Shown here piece by piece: positions 8,022 through 15,497 of a stretch of DNA of 24,968 nucleotides (positions are counted from its first letter, which is position 1; each line of letters starts with the position of its first letter). The DNA comes from Methanosarcinaceae archaeon (lineage in GTDB: Archaea; Halobacteriota; Methanosarcinia; Methanosarcinales; Methanosarcinaceae), in NCBI GenBank assembly GCA_030655675.1, contig JAUSPM010000102.1:1-24968 (forward strand), written 5' to 3'. The notes under the pieces were generated by a model. That model was not told the origin of the DNA. It saw nothing but the letters and a program-made list of their open reading frames with translations, and did no database searches. Both the position numbers and the translations under genes were made by a program.

Positions 8022-8022
8022 T

Positions 8023-8211
8023 TTACTGGTATGGTGCTACTATATCAACCAATTCTACATGAGCCAGGAATATTCTCCTGCAACAATATCTTGAAAGACC
8101 TAAGTCATCCATTACTGTTGCCTTATCCTCGCCCTCACTGGTGCGTTTCTTGTATTCTTCCCAACTATTGGAAATTACCTTGCCACAGCTGAAACATCGA
8201 ACTGGAATCAT
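8023..8211 (-). CDS. rpoN: DNA-directed RNA polymerase subunit N (Rpo10)
   Basis: A 62-residue zinc-binding core subunit, homologous to RPB10. Zinc ligands are Cys6 and Cys9 in RCFSCGK and the adjacent Cys43-Cys44 in RYCCRRIF, the diagnostic layout of this subunit. Full length for the family. It follows rps9 with an 11-base gap and precedes the tRNA remnant and rpoK, so it is in the ribosomal/polymerase operon. Confidence 0.95.
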   Translation of the reverse strand: MIPVRCFSCGKVISNSWEEYKKRTSEGEDKATVMDDLGLSRYCCRRIFLAHVELVDIVAPYQ

Positions 8212-8222
8212 ATTTTAAGATC

Positions 8223-8630
8223 CTACCTGTAAGATTTCTGGGTTCTTGCACGTGCACCTGATCCGCCAAATTTCTTTGTTTCCTTCTGTCTGGAATCATT
8301 GACAATTAAATTGCGGTCATATTCTGCAAATGCATCACGAATCTCAGTATCATTGGTCCATTCGACAATTCCTCTTGCAATTGCAGTCCTTACTGCATTT
8401 GCCTGACCTATGATCCCGCCGCCGCTGACCTTTACATTAATATCTATACCAGATACAATTTTTTCTCCCGCCAGCATAAGCGGCTCAAGTATCTTGAGTT
8501 TCGCAAATTCCGGGTCGTATATCTCTATTGGTTTTTTATTTATCCGCGTCCTGCCTGTGCCTTTTGTAATAGTTGCACGGGCAATTGCGGTCTTATTCTT
8601 ACCTGATGAATTGATAATTTTTGCAGCCAT
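8223..8630 (-). CDS. rps9: 30S ribosomal protein uS9
   Basis: A 135-residue small-subunit ribosomal protein whose C-terminal tail reaches the P-site tRNA. It has the S9 pattern: SSGKNKTAIARATI at the start, KVSGGGIIGQANAVRTAIARG in the middle, and the basic tail KKFGGSGARARTQKSYR. GGAGGATTATCT precedes the ATG. It is 12 bases downstream of rpl13, as in other archaeal operons. Confidence 0.95.
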   Translation of the reverse strand: MAAKIINSSGKNKTAIARATITKGTGRTRINKKPIEIYDPEFAKLKILEPLMLAGEKIVSGIDINVKVSGGGIIGQANAVRTAIARGIVEWTNDTEIRDAFAEYDRNLIVNDSRQKETKKFGGSGARARTQKSYR

Positions 8631-8642
8631 AGATAATCCTCC

Positions 8643-9062
8643 TTAGAACTTTGCACCTAAGTATGTGCTTAATTCCCCGAGTCTGACGTACTTTATCGAA
8701 CTTAATCGGTTCATGTTTGCACTTTCAACCGTAATGAGTTCTGCATCCTTAAATTCAGATGGAACGCCTACATAGATCTTTAATCGGTCCATTGCTTCCT
8801 TTCCCCTTAATCGTTTGTATGGAAGCATACCTCGTACAGTCCTCTTTAGGATCCTATCTGGTCTTTTTGGGAAGTAAGGTCCAAATTCACGTGTACCCCT
8901 TACCCTTGTTACTTTATATTCTTCAAATGTAGTTACCTTGGTACCGGAAATCACTGCTTTTTCTGCATTTACGATTCCGATCTCTTCTCCTGCCAATAAA
9001 CGTTTTGCAACCATACTTGCAAGCCGTCCCATAATGAGTCCATCTGCATCAATAACCGTCAT
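8643..9062 (-). CDS. rpl13: 50S ribosomal protein uL13
   Basis: A 139-residue large-subunit protein. The start TVIDADGLIMGRLAS and the segments VVNAEKAVISGTK (here IVNAEKAVISGTK), GPYFPKRPDRILKRTVRGMLPYK and RLKIYVGVP are characteristic. I chose the ATG at 9062, with AGGTG six bases upstream, over the GTG at 9071, which itself lies within that ribosome binding site. It follows rpl18e closely. Confidence 0.95.
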   Translation of the reverse strand: MTVIDADGLIMGRLASMVAKRLLAGEEIGIVNAEKAVISGTKVTTFEEYKVTRVRGTREFGPYFPKRPDRILKRTVRGMLPYKRLRGKEAMDRLKIYVGVPSEFKDAELITVESANMNRLSSIKYVRLGELSTYLGAKF

Positions 9063-9071
9063 TTTAAACAC

Positions 9072-9452
9072 CTATTGTAAAATCCTTATTCCAGACCCAC
9101 TCGGAATTTCATTGAGTATCTGTTCGATCGTCAGGCATTTGCCTCCGACATCGGTTATCTTTTCTGCTGCTACACCACTAAACCCTAATGCCACAACAGT
9201 TACTGCATGACCAATTGCTCCAGCACCAAGAACCTTACCAGCCACAATGACTACTTCGTTCTCGATTGAGTGTCTATTGATAGTACTCAGATTCACTGAA
9301 TCATATTGCCTGCTTGGCTTTTCAAGTCTTTTCGCAATATTTCTCCAGATCGGTGCGTCATTGTCACGTGATGCATCCTTTAACACTGAAATTAAAGCAG
9401 GGATCCTAGGATTAGTCTTCCTTGTTATCTTTTGTTGAGATTTTCTACTCAT
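9072..9452 (-). CDS. rpl18e: 50S ribosomal protein eL18
   Basis: A 126-residue archaeal/eukaryotic-type large-subunit protein, first gene of the leftward operon. It shows the family features KTNPRIPALISVLKDASR, IWRNIAKRLEKP, VVIVAGKVLGAGAIG and TVVALGFSGVAAEKI. A strong GGAGGAG lies about six bases before the ATG. The 218 bases upstream (9453-9670) contain no gene; A+T-rich words on the minus strand, such as TTTAAGTTTAGTATAATT, are candidates for the operon promoter. The tRNA-Leu found upstream of this gene in some archaea is not visible. Confidence 0.95.
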   Translation of the reverse strand: MSRKSQQKITRKTNPRIPALISVLKDASRDNDAPIWRNIAKRLEKPSRQYDSVNLSTINRHSIENEVVIVAGKVLGAGAIGHAVTVVALGFSGVAAEKITDVGGKCLTIEQILNEIPSGSGIRILQ

Positions 9453-9670
9453 TAATGCTCCTCCGCAAGATTGTATTATAATGTATCTTACTCACGCAAT
9501 TGCTGCGTTCGAACATCCATTTAATATGAATTATAAGAACATACAATTATACTAAACTTAAATTAACGTAAAGCGAACCTTTGAATAACATTACTAGTAC
9601 ATAAAGATTATGCGCATGCATTTTTTGAGTGGAAAGTCGCTTTTATTAATTGAGGTTGAGATATACTCTA

Positions 9671-10303
9671 CTAAAAATTAAATTGTCTCAAGCCGATTAC
9701 ACCTTTTATAGATGTATTAGCCACAATCATGTCTTTTCTTGAAACAATATCTTTGTAATCCCCAGTAATTAAAAATAACTGGCTAATACTTAATCCCACA
9801 TGATGAGCATCGAGAATTATTTCAAGATCAAAAAACTCTTTTTCTTCTAAACCATCATTTTTGAATAATTGATATATCTCTGCATATGAATCGTCACGAG
9901 CACAAATTACCACTAAATCATTTATATTTTGGTAATTTGCATAGCAACGTGCTTCTAAACCTCTTTGCAAATTCCTTAAATTAATTATTAGGTTTTTAAC
10001 ATCGTTTGGTGGATTATCTATAAAATATTCAATTAAACAATCTTTTATGTAAAATTTATCTAAAATCGAAGAAATGTTATTTAAGTTGAAAGAGTTTACC
10101 ACATTTAGTTTTTTTATCAACCTTCTGAATTCTCCTTTGACAATTCGTATATTCTTTTTGTAAATATCAGAACATTCTAGACAAACGGTGTTACTTGAAT
10201 ACTTTTTAAATTCACAACCCATTACATCCAGAGACTTTGAATTCCAACTATCAGTTTCAAAAATATAGCCAATTAGGACATTGTTGTCAAGAAAAAGATT
10301 CAT
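9671..10303 (-). CDS. PIN-like domain protein, putative toxin nuclease
   Basis: A 210-residue protein with a recognisable PIN-domain layout: LFLDNNVLIGYIF at 3-15 (Asp6), an acidic residue in SNTVCLECSDIY (Glu43), FFDLEIILDAHHVG at 157-170 (Asp159, Asp165) and FLITGDYKDI at 177-186 (Asp182). PIN domains are metal-dependent ribonucleases, most often toxins of toxin-antitoxin pairs. The middle section is longer than in VapC proteins. I chose ATG 10303, preceded by AGGGGGA, over ATG 10327. It starts 10 bases after the stop of the partner gene, so they form one transcription unit. The gene is visibly richer in A+T and in Asn/Ile/Lys than the flanking ribosomal genes, suggesting transfer. The toxin role is inferred. 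Confidence 0.6.
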   Translation of the reverse strand: MNLFLDNNVLIGYIFETDSWNSKSLDVMGCEFKKYSSNTVCLECSDIYKKNIRIVKGEFRRLIKKLNVVNSFNLNNISSILDKFYIKDCLIEYFIDNPPNDVKNLIINLRNLQRGLEARCYANYQNINDLVVICARDDSYAEIYQLFKNDGLEEKEFFDLEIILDAHHVGLSISQLFLITGDYKDIVSRKDMIVANTSIKGVIGLRQFNF

Positions 10304-10313
10304 TCGTGTCCCC

Positions 10314-11192
10314 CTAATGAATTTCATATGCGCATTTCATTAATTTCGTAACAGTTTCCACATTTTCATCAAATGTTTCATGATGTTTAGAAATGATGCC
10401 TTCTCGTACATCCTCTATTTGCTCATAAAGAATGGGGATAGATGCTTTATATGATTTTTTCCATTTGACAATGATTTCATCATCTGGTATATTTTGGTTA
10501 TGTATTATTTTAACACCGTTTGAATAGACATCCCAGAATAATTCCATTAAAGAATTAGTTAGATCATATTGCTCTTTGTTTGAGATACAATCTATAATTA
10601 ATCGTGTTGTATCATCCCATTCTAAATATACATCAAAAAGTTCAGAAAAATCTTCTTCTGAAAATGTATTGAGTAAATTGTCAAGCAGTGGTTCCAATTG
10701 TTCTTTTCTTGAAGTAAAACCTACTTCCTTGCGTTTAACAGTTTCAATATAATCTTGGAAGATGCTATTGAATTTGTAAGGAGCATTTATTTCATAAGAA
10801 TCCTTTTTGGCCTTTTCCCCATATTTTGATTTAAATCCATATTGATTCCAAAGCCTATGAACTGCTAAATCTACCTTACGTTTAATATCTGGTTCGATTT
10901 TATACTCCCTTCGAGTGCGTGCTGCAGGAACAATCGTATTATTTAATACATAATTTTTGGTGAATTTCCTTGGAAGAACTATGTCTAAAAAGTTTAAATC
11001 CACATAAAATCCATATTTGTACCAATATCCAGGTAATTTTATATCGACTCCCTGTGTTTTTAATTCTGAATCAAGAAGATTCATTAACTTAAAAAAATGA
11101 TATTTGTACAATATTGGTTTTCTATCAGGGTTGAAAACCTTTAGCAAAGAGTCTATACTATATTCTAATAAATGATTTGGTTCTGTTGCCAT
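10314..11192 (-). CDS. partner of PIN-like protein, Panacea-like N-terminal region
   Basis: A 292-residue protein I cannot assign firmly. Residues about 26-75 (ILYKYHFFKLMNLLD, then GYWYKYGFYVD) resemble the Panacea/DUF4065 antitoxin domain, where a KLLYLLD-type helix and a tryptophan-Tyr-Lys-Tyr-Gly segment are typical. The rest is helical and charged (for example ARTRREYKIEPDIKRKVDLA, KRKEVGFTSRKEQLEPLLDN) with no motif I know. The ATG at 11192, with GGTGA just upstream, is preferred over a TTG at 11240 that lacks a ribosome binding site. It precedes the PIN-like gene by 10 bases, the usual antitoxin-first order. Base composition is A+T-rich like its partner. It could also be a defence-system component of another kind. 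Confidence 0.5.
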   Translation of the reverse strand: MATEPNHLLEYSIDSLLKVFNPDRKPILYKYHFFKLMNLLDSELKTQGVDIKLPGYWYKYGFYVDLNFLDIVLPRKFTKNYVLNNTIVPAARTRREYKIEPDIKRKVDLAVHRLWNQYGFKSKYGEKAKKDSYEINAPYKFNSIFQDYIETVKRKEVGFTSRKEQLEPLLDNLLNTFSEEDFSELFDVYLEWDDTTRLIIDCISNKEQYDLTNSLMELFWDVYSNGVKIIHNQNIPDDEIIVKWKKSYKASIPILYEQIEDVREGIISKHHETFDENVETVTKLMKCAYEIH

Positions 11193-11262
11193 CTTCACCA
11201 CTAAAAAAATACTTTTTTCTACTAGATACTTTATACTCAATGCTGTGTATTAAGATTTTGGT

Positions 11263-11312
11263 ATAAGACATTTGTCTTATTACTGCCCACACATATTCAA
11301 TATCTATATAAA
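11263..11312 (-). promoter_or_regulatory. promoter and palindromic operator of the PIN cassette
   Basis: On the minus strand a perfect archaeal TATA box TTTATATA (11305-11312) lies about 115 bases upstream of the partner gene start. Some 25 bases further on, where transcription should begin, is the perfect palindrome ATAAGACA-TT-TGTCTTAT (11263-11280). A palindrome at the start site is typical of autoregulated toxin-antitoxin operons. The assignment is from sequence pattern only. Confidence 0.55.
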
Positions 11313-11381
11313 AAAGTAGAAGATTAGTGCAAAAAGTCAAGATATAATCAAACTTTTCAAACAAAACCGCACATGCACCCA

Positions 11382-11696
11382 TCAATCATCCTTATTTACA
11401 CAACCGTCAATCCAATCCAGATAATCCCCATCACCCTTGATCTCCCATGATATTACACATGGCTTATCGTAACTGTGAATTGAATGCACCATATCATTGA
11501 TTTCATCAAATTTATCAGATGTTGTCTTGATAAACATAGCAATCTCCGAATCATCTTCAACTTTTCCATCCCACACATACACTGAATTTATAGGATGCAT
11601 ATTTACACATGCTGCGAGATTATTCGATACAAGCGCATGTGCGATCCTTTTTGCTTCATCCGCATTCCCTGCAGTTATATATACAACAATGAACAT
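11382..11696 (-). CDS. cutA: CutA1 divalent-cation tolerance-like protein
   Basis: A 104-residue CutA1-family protein, a ferredoxin-like fold that forms very stable trimers and is linked to divalent metal tolerance; its molecular function remains unsettled. Visible features are the N-terminal strand FIVVYITAGNADEAKRIA, then LAACVNMHPINSVYVWDGKVEDDSEIAMFIKT and the C-terminal SYDKPCVISWEI. I chose the ATG at 11696, with GGTG six bases upstream, over a TTG at 11708. It is divergent from the M50 protease gene; the 106 bases between hold A+T-rich candidate promoters on both strands and a TCACTTT direct repeat near 11761-11775. Confidence 0.88.
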   Translation of the reverse strand: MFIVVYITAGNADEAKRIAHALVSNNLAACVNMHPINSVYVWDGKVEDDSEIAMFIKTTSDKFDEINDMVHSIHSYDKPCVISWEIKGDGDYLDWIDGCVNKDD

Positions 11697-11802
11697 TATA
11701 AACACCAAATTCTTAATTGCAGTGATTTTATATTAAACTTATACTTAAATTGAATTTCATCACTTTGTCACTTTACTCACATTATAAACACGGAGAATTC
11801 AT

Positions 11803-13506
11803 TTGAATACCACAAACACTGTATTGACAATATTTATTTTGTACTGGTTAATAGTCTCAATACTCAGCAAACGCGGCATACTTGAAAAATATAATATAAG
11901 CGCATACGGTCCCGTGCTTATGATAAGAACCCAGCGGGGACAGGGACTGTTAAACTTTTTGGCAAGGCCAAAGAGTTTCTGGAGATTATTCGCAAATATT
12001 GGCATCCCACTTATGTTTGTGGGCATGGCTGCTATGTTCCTGATTATAATACTTTCCGATATAGCCCTTCTTTCATCATTTCAAAATAATATGATGCCAG
12101 AACCGGGGAAATTCAATGAAGCACGAAATCTGTTATTAATTCCCGGAGTCAATGAGTTCATCCCATTCACATGGGGGCTCATTGCATTGATCGTTACACT
12201 GGTAGTACATGAATTTGCACATGCGATACTGTGCAGGGTAGAGAACATACGTGTAAAATCAATGGGATTACTGGTTGCCATTGTACCGATCGGTGGATTT
12301 GCTGAACCCGATGAAGAAGAACTGTTCGGGATCAGCAAAGAAGAAGATGAAAATGGAAAGATACAAACAGTTATTAATCCGGATAAAGTAGCAACACGCA
12401 ACCAACGTTCAAGAATACTGGCAGCAGGCGTAATGGCAAATTTTGTAGTAGCGTTTGTAGCATTCCTATTATTCTTTGGTCCCGTTTTGGGAGCAATTGA
12501 ACCATTGAGTGATACAATGGTCGTTAATGTTACTCCGGGGTCACCTGCATTTGAAGCGGGAATACGAGAGGGCATGGTGATCACCGGAATTGATGACATC
12601 TCCGTTCAAAATGCTCATGACGTTATTTTGTACACCTTAATGATTGAACCGGGTTCAACTGTGAAAGTACATGCTGCGAAAGACAGGATTGTTTCAACTT
12701 ATGAAATTAAAGCAGGTGAAAAAGTAGTAGAAGACGTAATCGGTGTCTACGTAAGAGGAGTTGTTGAAGACTCACCTGCGGAGGCTGCGGGTTTTGAAGA
12801 AGGTATGTACATGGTGATGATCGACAATACATCCATGCATTCTTCCGAAGAGTTTATTCTATTCATGAATTCTACACAGGCAGGCCAGTCAATACATGTT
12901 GAAGTGCTGCCGGTAAACCAAACGCTTGAACAAAATTCAACGATCGGTTTTGATGTAGAACTTGCCCAACATCCGGATGGAGTTGGTGAAAAAGGATTCC
13001 TTGGTGTATATTATGGTTCAGACGGTGTAAGAAGTACACCTCTTGGCATCTCAGTCGGTGAATTTCCGGCAACCACATATCTCCACATGCTCAAAAATAT
13101 TCCATCAATGCTTGATGGCCCAACCGGATGGATCATCATCTTCGGACTTCCGATCATTGGTTTTGCAGGAGAAGGATTCCCAGGATTCAGTGGTACACTC
13201 GCACAATTTTATCAGCCTGTAGGATTTGCTGAACCGCTTGGAATAGGTGTATTCTGGATAGCAAATACGCTTCTTTGGGTCGGATGGTTGAACTTCTATG
13301 TAGGGCTTTTCAACTGTCTTCCAGCCGTGCCGCTTGATGGTGGGCATGTTTTCAGAGACTACACCCACTCGTTTGTGCTTCGCATAACAGGCGATGAAAC
13401 AAAAGCAGAACGATTCTCCGGTGCTCTCGCAGGAACTTTTTCACTGGTAGTGCTTGCATCATTCCTGCTAATGATATTTGGACCATATATCGTGCACGGA
13501 TTTTAA
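11803..13506 (+). CDS. M50 (site-2 protease family) membrane metalloprotease with PDZ domains
   Basis: An intramembrane zinc metalloprotease of 567 residues. The catalytic HEFAH is at 136-140 inside a hydrophobic segment, and the second metal-ligand motif LDGGH is at 511-515 near the C-terminal membrane segments. Between them lie two PDZ-like stretches, about 236-300 (VTPGSPAFEAGIREGMVITGID) and 318-370 (SPAEAAGFEEGM). Two N-terminal membrane segments are near 5-21 and 66-92. The start is a TTG with GGAG ten bases upstream. Substrates are unknown; related proteases release membrane-tethered regulators. It stands alone on the plus strand, divergent from cutA and upstream of the K+ channel gene. 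Confidence 0.88.
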   Translation: MNTTNTVLTIFILYWLIVSILSKRGILEKYNISAYGPVLMIRTQRGQGLLNFLARPKSFWRLFANIGIPLMFVGMAAMFLIIILSDIALLSSFQNNMMPEPGKFNEARNLLLIPGVNEFIPFTWGLIALIVTLVVHEFAHAILCRVENIRVKSMGLLVAIVPIGGFAEPDEEELFGISKEEDENGKIQTVINPDKVATRNQRSRILAAGVMANFVVAFVAFLLFFGPVLGAIEPLSDTMVVNVTPGSPAFEAGIREGMVITGIDDISVQNAHDVILYTLMIEPGSTVKVHAAKDRIVSTYEIKAGEKVVEDVIGVYVRGVVEDSPAEAAGFEEGMYMVMIDNTSMHSSEEFILFMNSTQAGQSIHVEVLPVNQTLEQNSTIGFDVELAQHPDGVGEKGFLGVYYGSDGVRSTPLGISVGEFPATTYLHMLKNIPSMLDGPTGWIIIFGLPIIGFAGEGFPGFSGTLAQFYQPVGFAEPLGIGVFWIANTLLWVGWLNFYVGLFNCLPAVPLDGGHVFRDYTHSFVLRITGDETKAERFSGALAGTFSLVVLASFLLMIFGPYIVHGF

Positions 13507-13597
13507 AACATTTCCGCAAAATATATCAAAACAGTTATACATATACCATGAGTAACAATGCGATATCTGATATTAATATGAACTGTGGGATGATGTT

Positions 13598-14605
13598 ATG
13601 AAATTTCCAAAACTTGGTAGCCGCAAATCAATTGTAGTGTATATTGCAACTGTGGTCAACTTAACAATCATTTACAGTCTGATCTTCATATACCTAACCA
13701 AAATTGAACCTCAACCCGAGCACAGCAACATGATAACTGCTGTTTATTGGGTCATATCCAGTATGACTACAGTGGGGTATGGAGATGTGGTCCTTACTTC
13801 AAATGCCGGTAGGGCATTTTCCGTTCTTGTCCAGATATCCGGCGTAGTCATGATATTTGGCATGATGTTCCCACTTGTAATTTCACCCTGGCTTGAAAGG
13901 ACGATCAAAGATATACTGCCTTTGCAGGCTCCTGAGGGTATGACTGGCCACATTATTATATGCGGATATAATCGACTTGTGGAAACATTGATCGATGAAC
14001 TGAAAGAGCATGATCTCTCTTTCATTATTGTTGAGAAAGATGAGCATTTGATACATGAGTTGGTGGAGAAAGAGATACCATGTATATTTGGATCGGCAAG
14101 TAATGAAGACGTACTTAAAAATGCAAATATCGAAAACGCTAGAATTGTGATTGCAAATGATACGGATGAGGAAAATGCAAATATCGTTTTGACAGCACGC
14201 GAATACACTGATGTCGATATAATTGCGATAGTTGAGGATACTTCAAAAGCAAAATATTTGAAATATGCAGGAGCAAGCAGGGTCGTTTCACCAAAAAGCC
14301 TGGTCGGACGTTTCATTGGTCAAAAGGCCATTGACCCTTTCGTTAGCAGACTTACAGGTGCAACTGAATTTTTCGAGGGAGTCAGTATTGTGGAATTCCC
14401 GATATATCCAAACAGCCAATTGATCGGAAACACTTTTGAAACTGCCGCGATCCGCGAGCGAACCGGCGCAAACGTTGTAGGAATATGGAAAAGCGGTAGC
14501 CTTTCTTTTAATCCACACGCAGGAGATATTATAAAAGATAATTCTGTGCTTCTTGCAATTGGTACTACTGAACAACTATCCAAATTAAAAAAATTAACAC
14601 GATGA
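13598..14605 (+). CDS. two-helix K+ channel with cytoplasmic RCK (TrkA-N/TrkA-C) domains
   Basis: A 335-residue MthK-like potassium channel subunit. Membrane helix 1 spans about 12-33, the pore loop carries the selectivity filter TVGYGD at 58-63, and helix 2 spans about 71-95. An RCK domain follows, with HIIICGYNRLVETLI at 118-132, IVEKDE at 144-149 and a TrkA-C region at about 250-335. The nucleotide-binding glycine pattern is degenerate (GYNRLV rather than GYGRVG), as in some gating RCK domains, so ligand control may not be by NAD. GGGATGATGTT precedes the ATG. The next gene encodes a second, free-standing RCK protein. Confidence 0.88.
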   Translation: MKFPKLGSRKSIVVYIATVVNLTIIYSLIFIYLTKIEPQPEHSNMITAVYWVISSMTTVGYGDVVLTSNAGRAFSVLVQISGVVMIFGMMFPLVISPWLERTIKDILPLQAPEGMTGHIIICGYNRLVETLIDELKEHDLSFIIVEKDEHLIHELVEKEIPCIFGSASNEDVLKNANIENARIVIANDTDEENANIVLTAREYTDVDIIAIVEDTSKAKYLKYAGASRVVSPKSLVGRFIGQKAIDPFVSRLTGATEFFEGVSIVEFPIYPNSQLIGNTFETAAIRERTGANVVGIWKSGSLSFNPHAGDIIKDNSVLLAIGTTEQLSKLKKLTR

Positions 14606-14646
14606 TGAGCACTTCATATATCGACAACAACTAAATGGTGAATAAA

Positions 14647-15327
14647 ATGATAAAAAATGGACATCTGATAGTACTCGGATATGGAGATGTTGGAAAACAG
14701 ATCGTAGAAGTGCTCCAAGATAACGATGTTCATTTTGTGGTTGTTGATATGAATGAACATGTACTTGAGAATACAAACTTTAAGTATGTGGTAGGTAATG
14801 GCGCAGATGAAGATGTGCTGAAGGAGGCCGGAGTGGAAAGTGCATCAACAGTGATTGTTACCTTAAATGATGATACAAACGTGATATTTGCAACACTTAT
14901 CACACGTAATTTAAACCCAAAATCCACCATACTTGCAAGAGCAAATTCGGTAACGTCCATTGACAAGATATACAAAGCCGGTGCGGATTATGTTGCATCT
15001 CTTTCAATAGTAGCCGGCCAGATGCTTGCAAAAATGACCGCAACGTGCATGGATGGTGTGTGCGAGGACATTGATGAGGGCATCATGCTCTATGAAGGTA
15101 TCGAAATCGAAAAACACCATGTGCATAAAGGATCCGATCTTATTGGTAAATCTGTGGCAGAACTTGACATAAGGCACACGGTAGGATGCACAATTATCGG
15201 AATCGAACGTGATAACGAGGTCATTACTGATATTGTCCCTTCAATGATTATCAAAATCGGGGATGTTGTGGCTGTAGTGGGAAGCAGAGGTCAGATCTCT
15301 GTATTTAAGCAGCAGTATGTCAAGTAG
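14647..15327 (+). CDS. TrkA-family RCK protein (K+ transport regulatory subunit)
   Basis: A 226-residue soluble protein with an intact Rossmann motif LGYGDVGKQIVEVL, followed by VVVDMNE and VVGNGADEDVLKEAGVESA, and a TrkA-C domain at about 140-226 (GSDLIGKSVAELDI, IGDVVAVVGSR). Such proteins bind nucleotides and gate K+ channels or Trk/Ktr transporters. I chose ATG 14647, with GGTGA five bases upstream, over ATG 14635. It starts 41 bases after the channel gene on the same strand, so joint expression and possibly heteromeric assembly with the channel's own RCK domain are inferred. The family is clear; the partner is not. Confidence 0.85.
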   Translation: MIKNGHLIVLGYGDVGKQIVEVLQDNDVHFVVVDMNEHVLENTNFKYVVGNGADEDVLKEAGVESASTVIVTLNDDTNVIFATLITRNLNPKSTILARANSVTSIDKIYKAGADYVASLSIVAGQMLAKMTATCMDGVCEDIDEGIMLYEGIEIEKHHVHKGSDLIGKSVAELDIRHTVGCTIIGIERDNEVITDIVPSMIIKIGDVVAVVGSRGQISVFKQQYVK

Positions 15328-15383
15328 CATATATACACATTAATTAGTCAATTCTACCTGGTCGGGATTTTTCACAGTTGGTT

Positions 15384-15469
15384 GTTTCAAATGTATTTGA
15401 AACCAAAACGCTTAAGTATTTCAAAATCTATTGAAATAGCGCACAGGTTTGCATGATCTTGTCAAACCT
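15384..15469 (+). promoter_or_regulatory. promoter with paired TTTCAA-N6-TTGAAA operators and leader hairpin
   Basis: Two palindromes share the same half-sites and spacing: TTTCAA-ATGTAT-TTGAAA (15385-15402, extending to GTTTCAAAT/ATTTGAAAC) and TTTCAA-AATCTA-TTGAAA (15419-15436, extending to TATTTCAA/TTGAAATA). Their centres are 34 bp apart. Between them lies AAAACGCTTAAGTA, which reads as a BRE plus TATA-like element around 15404-15418. That predicts transcription start near 15440, inside or just after the second palindrome. The first bases of the predicted transcript form a 7-bp stem, AGGTTTG with CAAACCT (15445-15469). A dimeric repressor acting on the downstream FmdE-family gene is the simplest reading. 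Confidence 0.55.
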
Positions 15470-15497
15470 ATGCAACATACTAAAAGAGGCGATAGAA

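Noticed and set aside
9453..9670. tRNA-Leu upstream of rpl18e, as in some archaea
   Set aside because: No D-arm, T-arm or acceptor pairing could be found on either strand.
11158..11385. Minus-strand ORF overlapping the PIN cassette promoter
   Set aside because: It covers the TATA box, palindrome and partner start, has no good start signal and no family resemblance.
9600..11400. Integrated virus or insertion sequence carrying the PIN cassette
   Set aside because: No integrase, transposase, terminal repeats or target duplication are visible; only base composition suggests transfer.
12081..12599. 172-codon ORF antisense to the M50 protease
   Set aside because: Composition (Ser/Pro/Thr/Asn-rich) is that of an antisense shadow of a real coding frame.
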